A stretch of 6,065 nt of DNA. Source: Clostridia bacterium (GTDB lineage Bacteria > Bacillota > Clostridia > Oscillospirales > Acutalibacteraceae). The position numbers and the translations under genes were made by a program. Positions 1 to 5,741 of this stretch are shown in pieces. Location: assembly GCA_017502965.1 (NCBI GenBank), contig JAFVTZ010000008.1:1-6065 (forward strand). Direction: 5' to 3'. The stretch's first letter is position 1; each line of letters starts with the position of its first letter. Under the pieces are notes generated by a model, which saw only the letters and a program-made list of their open reading frames with translations, ran no database searches and was not told the DNA's origin.

Positions 1-444
1 CTGCAAATGGTCTCTGCGGCTGATTCGGTTCACCGAAAAAAAACCCTCAAAGCAAAATCTTCCCGAAGGCATTCCCGAAATGCTGAGTGCTGTAATCAAA
101 GCGCTCGGGCCGGGCACAGATTCAACCTCAATACCCTTTTCCTGAGCCTCTCTTACAAGTTGCTCTCCGGGGTCGGAAATAGCGGGCATACCTGCATCCG
201 ATACAAGCGCGCAGGTTTCCCCTCTTAACATTCTTTCAATTATAAGATTGCCTTTAGAATTTTTATTATGTTCATAGTAGGCAAGCATTTCTTTTTTTAT
301 TTCAAAATGATTAAGGAGTTTTACAGTAACGCGTGTGTCCTCTGCGGCTATAAAATCCGCATTTCTGAGTGTTTCTACCGCTCGGGGGCTGAAATCTCCG
401 AGATTGCCGATAGGAGTTCCCACGACATAAAGTTTTCCGCTCAT
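1..444 (-). CDS. rsmI: 16S rRNA (cytidine-1402-2'-O)-methyltransferase RsmI, N-terminal half (3' end outside window)
   Basis: RsmI 2'-O-methylates C1402 of 16S rRNA at the P-site side of the decoding centre; RsmH adds the N4-methyl group to the same base. The first 148 residues are present, about half of the usual length of roughly 280, and the frame is open to the left edge. I translated it directly from the minus strand. It starts MSGKLYVVGTPIGNLGD, followed by the tetrapyrrole-methylase-fold signatures FIAAEDTR (31-38), LVSDAGMPAISDPG (80-93), VPGPSALITAL (110-120) and the RsmI-specific FEGFF stretch (132-136), ending NRISRRDHLQ at the edge. The start is ATG at 444-442, sharing one base with the stop of the preceding gene (TAATG). 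A strong AAGGAGG at 461-455 lies ten bases upstream, inside that gene. Nothing suggests a frameshift. The family is clear; only the C-terminal part cannot be checked. Confidence 0.96.
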   Translation of the reverse strand, partial: MSGKLYVVGTPIGNLGDFSPRAVETLRNADFIAAEDTRVTVKLLNHFEIKKEMLAYYEHNKNSKGNLIIERMLRGETCALVSDAGMPAISDPGEQLVREAQEKGIEVESVPGPSALITALSISGMPSGRFCFEGFFSVNRISRRDHLQ

Positions 445-1178
445 TACAGATAAGCCTCCTTATAAGCACCGTAAATTTCTATCATTTCGGGCGAAAATCC
501 GCCGTTTTCTTCTATATAAAGAGTAGGGTCAATCCTCATGCCTTTATTTGCACACCGCTTGCCTTCAATCAGCACAAGCCAAGGCTCTTCGCCTTTTCTC
601 TGAACTACAAGCCGAAGTCTCTTAGGCTCTACTTTATATTTACTCATAAGGCAGATAAGTTCTCCGAGGCGCTCGGGCCTGTGACACATACAAAGTCTGC
701 CGCCCGTCTGCAAAAGTTTTGCAGATACTGCTATTATATCTTCAAGCGTGCAGGCAACCTCGTGACGGGCAACCTTATGAATTTTATCAGGATTTTTAAG
801 TCCCGCATTGGGGGCTTTATAAGGCGGATTGCAGGTAACAAGAGTATGACATCCGAACTCCACCTTACCTTTAAGGTCTAAAAGATTACTGCAAACCACC
901 CTGAAATTCGCAATATCAAGATCATTCACTGTTTTCTCTGCCAAAAAGGTTGCTTCCTCGCTTATATCAACACCGACGGCAGTTTTAAGCAGTCCGTCTC
1001 TTAACATCAGCAGAGGAATTATTCCACAGCCTGTCCCCAAATCAACAAGTGAATCTTTAGTTTTTGCCTTTGCAAAATTGCTCAGCAACACCGCATCTGT
1101 GCCGAAAGTATGATGCGGTGTCACATTGACATAAAAATCTCTGCCGAGAGGCTCTTTCTTTATCAGGCTCTGGTCCAT
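444..1178 (-). CDS. trmN6: tRNA1(Val) (adenine-37-N6)-methyltransferase family protein (YfiC/TrmN6/YabB type)
   Basis: This is a SAM-dependent N6-adenine methyltransferase of the COG4123 family. Escherichia coli YfiC/TrmN6 methylates A37 of a valine tRNA, next to the anticodon. The 244-residue protein has the family N-terminal box TFGTDAVLLSNFA (24-36), SAM-binding motif I DLGTGCGIIPLL (46-57), the end of the second strand at GVDIS (69-73), and the catalytic motif NPPY at 117-120, typical of amino-N methyltransferases. The ATG lies inside the last codons of cysS (16-base overlap) with only a weak AGGG at 1188-1185, suggesting translational coupling. The only upstream alternative would extend further into cysS and is not supported by homology. 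The downstream neighbour is rsmI, the same pair as yabB and rsmI in Bacillus. The fold and reaction type are secure; the exact tRNA substrate is inferred from E. coli, and Gram-positive YabB proteins may act on another RNA. Confidence 0.88.
   Translation of the reverse strand: MDQSLIKKEPLGRDFYVNVTPHHTFGTDAVLLSNFAKAKTKDSLVDLGTGCGIIPLLMLRDGLLKTAVGVDISEEATFLAEKTVNDLDIANFRVVCSNLLDLKGKVEFGCHTLVTCNPPYKAPNAGLKNPDKIHKVARHEVACTLEDIIAVSAKLLQTGGRLCMCHRPERLGELICLMSKYKVEPKRLRLVVQRKGEEPWLVLIEGKRCANKGMRIDPTLYIEENGGFSPEMIEIYGAYKEAYL
455..461 (-). promoter_or_regulatory. Ribosome binding site of rsmI
   Basis: AAGGAGG on the minus strand, ten bases before the rsmI ATG and within the last codons of the trmN6-like gene. 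It is the strongest Shine-Dalgarno match in the window and fixes the rsmI start. It implies that rsmI can be initiated independently although its start overlaps the preceding stop by one base. Confidence 0.85.
707..725. repeat. Perfect 19-base palindrome with one central base inside the trmN6-like gene
   Basis: TCTGCAAAA-G-TTTTGCAGA, nine-base arms around a single central base. In the coding strand it spells Ser-Ala-Lys-Leu-Leu-Gln. The inner 13 bases recur at 5345-5357 in recX, where they encode Ala-Lys-Leu-Leu-Gln. Shared codon choice is the simplest explanation, so no function is assigned. Confidence 0.5.
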
Positions 1179-2548
1179 TTTACACCCTGAGGAGTATCTT
1201 CCAAGATAATTCCCATTTCTTTTAATTGGTCGCGTATAGCATCTGCTGTTTTGAAATCCCTGGCTTTTCTCGCCTCGGTTCTCTTTTCAATAAGCGCTTC
1301 TATCTCGCTGTCAAGCGCTTCGGTCTTGCGGTTGTAAACAAGACCTAAAACACCTGTTAATTGGTCAAAAATATCCGCACAGGCTTCAAGTGTACCTTTG
1401 CCTGCTCCGTTTGCAATAACGGTATTTATATCACGCACCAGCATAAATATTGCAGCCAGAGCGTCAGCAGTGTTAAGGTCATCTTCCATAGCATTTATGA
1501 ACTCATTTTTGCGTTCTTCAATAAATGCAGGAATTTCGCCGCCATCACGCGCATTTTTAAGCGCGAAATCAATATTGTCACGGCAGGTATAAAGCCTTTC
1601 AAGTGAATTTTTAGCCTGCTCGATAATATCAACAGAATAGTTTATCGGACTTCTATACTGAGAAGAAACAAGAAAATAACGGATAGGTTCATAACCGAAT
1701 TTTTCCGCAACATCACGTACAGTAAAGAAGTTGTTGAGAGATTTTGACATCTTATGGTTATCGACATTGATAAAGCCGTTATGCATCCAATAATGCGCAA
1801 ATTCGCAGCCGTTTGCACATTCACTCTGCGCAATTTCATTTTCGTGGTGAGGGAATATAAGGTCGAGTCCGCCGCAATGGATATCAATAGTCTTGCCAAG
1901 ATATCTTCCAGCCATTGCCGAACACTCAATATGCCAACCGGGTCTGCCGTCACCCCAAGGGGACTGCCAATAAGGCTCGCCGGGTTTTGCACCTTTCCAG
2001 AGGCAGAAATCCATCGGGTCTTCCTTGATATCGCCCGAATCCACACGCTCACTTGCTCCTGCCTCAAGGTCTTCTAAAGGCTGATGGGAAAGTTTTCCGT
2101 ATTCATTGAAATTTTTTGCTCTGAAATAAACATCTCCGCCGGCAGTATAGGCATAACCATTTTCCACGAGAGAAGAAATTATGCCCTGAATCTGTTCTAT
2201 ATTTTCGGTTGCTCTCGGATGAACGGTTGCTTCACGGACATTAAGACCTTTAGCGTCTGTCCAGAATTCGCTTATAAATCTTTCAGCAACTTCGGGTACA
2301 GTTATACCTTCCTCATTTGCTTTTCTTATAAGTTTATCATCGATATCGGTAAAGTTCTGAACAAAATTCACCTTATAACCGCGCCACTCAAAATAGCGGC
2401 GCAAAACATCGAAAACGCAAAGCGGTCTTGCGTTTCCTATATGGATATAGTTATAAACCGTAGGACCGCAGGCGTAAATCTTGACTTCACCCTCGGTTAT
2501 CGGTTTGAATTCATCTTTCTGACGTGTCAAAGTGTTAAAAATCTTCAT
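1163..2548 (-). CDS. cysS: Cysteinyl-tRNA synthetase
   Basis: This class I aminoacyl-tRNA synthetase attaches cysteine to tRNA-Cys using ATP. It has 461 residues, the standard length for the family. Recognisable parts in order are: KIFNTLTRQK at the start; CGPTVYNYIHIGNARP with zinc ligand Cys27 and the HIGH-type signature HIGN at 36-39; FVQNFTDIDDKLI; GWHIECSAMA with Cys209; HCGGLDLIFPHHENEIAQSE with His234 and Glu238 as the remaining zinc ligands; and KMSKS at 266-270. The helical C-terminal anticodon-side region follows and ends GVKWTRA. The ATG has AGGAG at 2563-2559 with ten bases between, inside the end of cysE. The 3' end overlaps the next gene by 16 bases in a different frame. All catalytic and zinc-binding residues are present, so the enzyme should be active. 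Cysteine supply (cysE) directly upstream fits its role. Confidence 0.98.
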   Translation of the reverse strand: MKIFNTLTRQKDEFKPITEGEVKIYACGPTVYNYIHIGNARPLCVFDVLRRYFEWRGYKVNFVQNFTDIDDKLIRKANEEGITVPEVAERFISEFWTDAKGLNVREATVHPRATENIEQIQGIISSLVENGYAYTAGGDVYFRAKNFNEYGKLSHQPLEDLEAGASERVDSGDIKEDPMDFCLWKGAKPGEPYWQSPWGDGRPGWHIECSAMAGRYLGKTIDIHCGGLDLIFPHHENEIAQSECANGCEFAHYWMHNGFINVDNHKMSKSLNNFFTVRDVAEKFGYEPIRYFLVSSQYRSPINYSVDIIEQAKNSLERLYTCRDNIDFALKNARDGGEIPAFIEERKNEFINAMEDDLNTADALAAIFMLVRDINTVIANGAGKGTLEACADIFDQLTGVLGLVYNRKTEALDSEIEALIEKRTEARKARDFKTADAIRDQLKEMGIILEDTPQGVKWTRA

Positions 2549-2550
2549 TT

Positions 2551-3186
2551 TTATTTCGCTCCTAAATTGGAAATTATACTCTCTAACTCTGCGATGCGGT
2601 TATCCATATCGTCCATCTTCTGTTTTACAGGGTCAGGGATATGAATCTGGTCGAGTTGACCTACCTTTTTACCGTCCTGACGGACAACCCTTGCAGGAAT
2701 ACCCACAACGGTGGAATTCGGCGGCACTTCTTCAAGCACAACCGCTCCTGCCGCTACACGCGAATTATCGCCTATCTTAAAAGGTCCTAAAACCTTTGCG
2801 CCTGCAGAAATCATTACATTGTTACCTATTGTGGGATGGCGCTTTCCTGTATCTTTACCCGTACCGCCAAGCGTAACCCCCTGATAAATCAGTACATCAT
2901 CGCCGATTTCTGTGGTTTCACCTATTACTATTCCCGTTCCGTGGTCAATTACAAGTCTTCTGCCTATTGTAGCACCCGGATGAATCTCGATACCGGTTTT
3001 TCTTGCCGCTTTCTGAGAAACATAACGCGCCAAAAACAAAAGACCGTGTTTATAGTAAAAATGAGCACGTCGGTGCATTCTTATAGCCTTTACACCGGGA
3101 TAAAGCAACAGCACTTCTATAAAACTTCTTGCCGCAGGGTCTCTATCACGCACGGCATTTACATCTTCAATTATTCTCTTAAACAA
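2551..3186 (-). CDS. cysE: Serine O-acetyltransferase
   Basis: CysE acetylates L-serine with acetyl-CoA to give O-acetylserine, the carbon skeleton for cysteine synthase. The 211-residue protein is the short Gram-positive form. A helical N-terminal part carries DRDPAARS (residues 14-21). A left-handed beta-helix of hexapeptide repeats runs from about residue 66 (IEIHPGATIG) to 168. The conserved active-site segments are Asp81-His82 (IDHGTGIVIGET), the GVTLGGTGKDTGKRHP loop with Arg116-His117, and GIPARVVR. Residues 185-208 look like a short coiled coil. The start codon is TTG: it gives the family N-terminus MFKRIIEDVNAV, there is an in-frame stop just upstream (the pgsA TAG), and AGGGGG lies eight bases before it. 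The gap to pgsA is 12 bases and to cysS 2 bases. The cysE-cysS pair is also adjacent in bacilli, but no cysteine T-box leader fits here. Confidence 0.95.
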   Translation of the reverse strand: MFKRIIEDVNAVRDRDPAARSFIEVLLLYPGVKAIRMHRRAHFYYKHGLLFLARYVSQKAARKTGIEIHPGATIGRRLVIDHGTGIVIGETTEIGDDVLIYQGVTLGGTGKDTGKRHPTIGNNVMISAGAKVLGPFKIGDNSRVAAGAVVLEEVPPNSTVVGIPARVVRQDGKKVGQLDQIHIPDPVKQKMDDMDNRIAELESIISNLGAK

Positions 3187-3194
3187 ACCTAAAA

Positions 3195-3200
3195 CCCCCT
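3195..3200 (-). promoter_or_regulatory. Ribosome binding site of cysE (supports the TTG start)
   Basis: AGGGGG on the minus strand, eight bases before TTG at 3186-3184. Its first bases overlap the TAG stop of pgsA. No ATG or GTG lies between that stop and the conserved N-terminus of CysE, so this site together with homology selects TTG as the start. A second AGG directly touches the TTG but is too close to serve. Confidence 0.75.
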
Positions 3201-3795
3201 ATTTGGAAGGGTCAATATACTCCTTACTTGCAAAAAGATATATTGCACCCGATATAATACATAATACGGCAGATGCCCAGAAAAGTGCACATATTATAAT
3301 ATCACAGGTGTTTACGAATGCGGTATTTGCAATGCCGAAATCTTTTATAAGTGTATAAGCAAACAAAGCAAAAATTATGCCTGCCATCTGGCTTACGGTC
3401 TTGCACTTGCCCCAGATATTAGCGGCGATTACCTTTCCGCCTGATGATACAACCACAAGACGGATAGAAGACACCATAAATTCGCGTAAAAGCACAAAGA
3501 ATGTGATAATGGTTATCTGCAGACAGATTGCAGGTTTATCGGCATACATACATATAAAACCGAGATATGCAGAGGTTGTCAGCATTTTATCGGCAAGAGG
3601 GTCTAAAAACTTTCCGAAATCGGTTATAAGATTATACTTTCTTGCCATTTTACCGTCTATCATATCGGTTAAAGATGCGGCTATAAAAAGCACCATCGAC
3701 ACAAGATAATGATAAGGAAAATCAAATATCATTGTCGCCATAAAAACGGGAGTTGCTATCATTCTGGCTATTGTTAATTTATTTGGTGTGTTCAT
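3199..3795 (-). CDS. pgsA: CDP-diacylglycerol--glycerol-3-phosphate 3-phosphatidyltransferase
   Basis: This is the membrane enzyme that joins CDP-diacylglycerol and sn-glycerol 3-phosphate to give phosphatidylglycerol phosphate and CMP, the committed step to phosphatidylglycerol and cardiolipin. The 198-residue protein opens with MNTPNKLTIARM, the usual PgsA start. It contains a complete CDP-alcohol phosphatidyltransferase signature: Asp44, Asp47-Gly48, Ala51-Arg52, Gly61, Asp65 and Asp69, with exact family spacing. Hydrophobic segments at about 11-24, 29-43, 71-85, 87-105, 133-150 and 165-190 fit a polytopic inner-membrane protein. The ATG overlaps the rimO stop as ATGA, and AGGAGAG at 3810-3804, eight bases upstream, lies in the rimO 3' end. 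The TAG stop is merged with the ribosome binding site of cysE. A different CDP-alcohol transferase, such as phosphatidylserine synthase, is possible in principle, but the N-terminus, length and rimO/recA context favour PgsA. Confidence 0.94.
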   Translation of the reverse strand: MNTPNKLTIARMIATPVFMATMIFDFPYHYLVSMVLFIAASLTDMIDGKMARKYNLITDFGKFLDPLADKMLTTSAYLGFICMYADKPAICLQITIITFFVLLREFMVSSIRLVVVSSGGKVIAANIWGKCKTVSQMAGIIFALFAYTLIKDFGIANTAFVNTCDIIICALFWASAVLCIISGAIYLFASKEYIDPSK

Positions 3796-5117
3796 TCTTC
3801 TAACTCTCCTAACAAATCATATTCTACGCAGTCATTCACTCTGACCTTAACAAACTCGCCTATTTTAAGCGGTCTTGTTGACATAAAGAAAATTTTACCG
3901 TCTATTTCAGGTGCATCTGACAAAGTTCTGCCGAAATAACACTTAATATAATCGTCCCAGCCCTCTATCAGCACCTCTGTAACAGAACCTATCTTTTCCT
4001 CATTCTTTTCAGCGGCAATGGTCATCTGCATTTCCATTATATTTTCCATTCGGTCGGTTTTTATCTGCTCTGCTACCTGATTTTCAAAACCTGCGGCAAC
4101 AGTATCTTCCTCAGCCGAATATGTAAAACAACCCAGCCTGTCAAACCGTTTTTCTTTGACAAACTCTGCAAGGCTTGTGAACTGTTCTTCGGTTTCACCG
4201 GGGAAACCTGTTATAAAGGTTGTTCTTAAAGTGATTTCGGGGATTTTTGCTCTTATTTTATCAATAAGTGCTCCGATACTCTCCCTGTCACCCTTGCGGT
4301 TCATACGATTAAGTATCTCTGCGTCTATATGCTGGAGCGGAATATCAAGATATTTTACAAGTTTTTCTTCTCTTGCAATAGTATCGAGCAATTTGTCGGT
4401 AATGCGGTCGGGATAAGTATATAGAGTTCTTATCCAGTGAATACCGTCAATCTTACAAAGTTCACAAAGCAACTCTGCAAGTTTTGACTCGCCGTAAATA
4501 TCCTCGCCGTAAGCTGTAGTATCCTGAGCCACAACTATCAGTTCTTTTACTCCCTGACACGCTAATTTCTTCGCTTCTGCAACACAGTCTTCAATAGTTC
4601 TGCTTCGCATTTTTCCTCTTATTTTCGGAATTGCACAATAGGTGCAGCAGTTATTGCATCCGTCAGCAATTTTAAGGTAAGCCGTAAAAGGATAGCCACC
4701 TAAAATACGGTCGCCACCAAGCGGCAGTTCATCCTTTTCGCCGTAACTGTTTTTACAGTTGCCCTCAATGGCATTCTTCACAATTTCGGCAATATTTTTA
4801 TTAGAGCCTATTCCCACACACACATCAACCTCGGGAATTTCCTCGGTAACATCATCGCGGTAGCGTTCTGCAAGACAGCCTGTAACGATAAGTGCTTTAC
4901 AGTTGCCGTCAGTCTTATACTGCGCTGCCTCTAAAATATTTTCTATTGCCTCTGCTTTTGCCGCCTCAATAAATCCGCAGGTGTTAATTATTATAGCATC
5001 TGCCGCGGCTTCTTCGGTTCCGATTTCAAAACCTGCTGTTTTTAAACTGCTGAGCATCATCTCGGCATCAACCTGATTTTTCGGGCATCCGAGTGACACC
5101 ATACTAACTTTATACAT
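3792..5117 (-). CDS. rimO: Ribosomal protein S12 methylthiotransferase RimO
   Basis: RimO is a radical-SAM enzyme that adds a methylthio group to the beta carbon of a conserved aspartate of ribosomal protein S12, near the decoding centre. The 441-residue protein has the expected three domains. The N-terminal UPF0004 domain starts at SLGCPKNQVDAE and carries the three ligands of the auxiliary iron-sulfur cluster: Cys11, Cys47 (NTCGFI) and Cys81 (TGCLAERY). The radical-SAM core holds the CxxxCxxC motif at Cys154, Cys158 and Cys161 and the segments YTYPDRITD and LDIPLQHI. The C-terminal TRAM domain (from about residue 376) contains DAPEIDG, a RimO rather than MiaB signature. An additional Cys157 sits inside the CxxxCxxC spacer. 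GAGGAA at 5129-5124, six bases before the ATG, is a good ribosome binding site. The gene abuts recX with no gap and overlaps pgsA by four bases (ATGA). MiaB and MtaB relatives are less likely given SLGCPKN and DAPEIDG. Confidence 0.96.
   Translation of the reverse strand: MYKVSMVSLGCPKNQVDAEMMLSSLKTAGFEIGTEEAAADAIIINTCGFIEAAKAEAIENILEAAQYKTDGNCKALIVTGCLAERYRDDVTEEIPEVDVCVGIGSNKNIAEIVKNAIEGNCKNSYGEKDELPLGGDRILGGYPFTAYLKIADGCNNCCTYCAIPKIRGKMRSRTIEDCVAEAKKLACQGVKELIVVAQDTTAYGEDIYGESKLAELLCELCKIDGIHWIRTLYTYPDRITDKLLDTIAREEKLVKYLDIPLQHIDAEILNRMNRKGDRESIGALIDKIRAKIPEITLRTTFITGFPGETEEQFTSLAEFVKEKRFDRLGCFTYSAEEDTVAAGFENQVAEQIKTDRMENIMEMQMTIAAEKNEEKIGSVTEVLIEGWDDYIKCYFGRTLSDAPEIDGKIFFMSTRPLKIGEFVKVRVNDCVEYDLLGELEE
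3804..3810 (-). promoter_or_regulatory. Ribosome binding site of pgsA
   Basis: AGGAGAG on the minus strand, eight bases before the pgsA ATG and inside the last codons of rimO. Together with the ATGA overlap it supports coupled but efficient initiation of pgsA. Confidence 0.8.
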
Positions 5118-5741
5118 TTACTGTTCCTCAAATTCTAAATCTGAATTATATTTTTTCATAGCCTGCCTTACAGCAGAATAGGAAAAACCTTTTCTGACAA
5201 GCGCGGCATAAACCTTTTCAAAACCGCGCTCAGCAGTGAGTTTATAAGCATATTTGCCCTGCAAAAGAGCCAGAATCTGCTCCTCTTCATTATTTTCGGC
5301 ATCCTGCAAAACCTCTTTGACAAGGCCGTAAGAAACACCTTTTTGCAAAAGTTTTGCGGTTGCTTCACGCTTTGAAATATTACTGTCCTTACACCGCTCA
5401 GCAAACCTTTCGGCATAACGGCGGTCGTCAACAAGACCAAACTCGCAAAGTTTTGCCAGCACTTCACTTGAAACTTTTTTTGAAAATCCTGCTTTTAAAA
5501 GTTTTTCAAAAAGCGCCTTTTCGGTGTAATCCATACGGTCAAGATACCAGAGTGCTCTTGATTTTGCTCTTTTATAATCCGAAATATGTTTAAGTTCCTT
5601 TAACTGCTCGTCGGTTATTTCCAAATCCTCATAAAGGGCATTTTCGTCACAAACATCATTATCAAGCAGTATTTCTTCACCGCCCAAAAAACAAATCTTT
5701 GTAAGATGTTTTTTATCCCTTTTTATTTCGGTTATTATCAT
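5118..5741 (-). CDS. recX: Regulatory protein RecX
   Basis: RecX binds RecA filaments and modulates, usually limits, their assembly and strand-exchange activity in the cytoplasm. The protein has 207 residues. A weakly conserved N-terminal segment (1-55, starting MIITEIKRDKK) is followed by three helical repeats typical of RecX, roughly at 58-99 (RAKSRALWYLDRMDYTEKAL..LLKAGF), 104-146 (VDDRRYAERFAERC) and 150-197 (the Lys/Arg-rich RKGFSYSAVRQAMKKY end). The length is ordinary for Gram-positive RecX. The ATG overlaps the recA stop by one base, and no good Shine-Dalgarno sequence is visible before it (only GATGA-like bases), which suggests translation by reinitiation after recA. The TAA stop is followed immediately by the rimO ATG. 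The recA-recX pairing agrees with the assignment. Confidence 0.95.
   Translation of the reverse strand: MIITEIKRDKKHLTKICFLGGEEILLDNDVCDENALYEDLEITDEQLKELKHISDYKRAKSRALWYLDRMDYTEKALFEKLLKAGFSKKVSSEVLAKLCEFGLVDDRRYAERFAERCKDSNISKREATAKLLQKGVSYGLVKEVLQDAENNEEEQILALLQGKYAYKLTAERGFEKVYAALVRKGFSYSAVRQAMKKYNSDLEFEEQ

Noticed and set aside
7..453. Plus-strand open frames near the left edge
   Set aside because: The minus strand here encodes a continuous, well-conserved RsmI N-terminus, so these frames are its antisense.
1292..1320. Two copies of the palindrome AAGCGCTT spaced 21 bases start to start (two helical turns)
   Set aside because: They fall in cysS exactly seven codons apart and both encode Glu-Ala-Leu in a helical heptad-like stretch (EALDSEIEAL). 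Repeated codon use explains them.
1642..2067. Minus-strand open frame of 141 codons within cysS
   Set aside because: It is an alternative frame inside an intact cysS with all catalytic motifs in the main frame. No independent ribosome binding site or domain was seen.
2084..2644. Long plus-strand open frame (186 codons) antisense to cysS and cysE
   Set aside because: It lies opposite two clearly conserved genes, spans their junction, has no recognisable domain and is Cys/Phe/Ile-rich, as antisense frames of this codon usage often are. It is a shadow.
3377..3709. Plus-strand open frame of 110 codons opposite pgsA
   Set aside because: It is antisense to the conserved CDP-alcohol transferase motif region and shows no family resemblance.
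4179..4191. GAACTGTTC, resembling half of an SOS/LexA operator
   Set aside because: The spacing between GAAC and GTTC is one base, not the four of the Gram-positive LexA box, and it lies in the middle of rimO. No LexA box was seen elsewhere; the recA promoter is outside the window.
5488..5520. A/T-rich inverted repeat (CTTTTAAAAG and flanking GCTTTT/AAAAAGC)
   Set aside because: It is low-complexity sequence coding for a Lys/Leu/Phe-rich RecX helix (FEKLLKAGF), with weak A-T pairing and no terminator layout.
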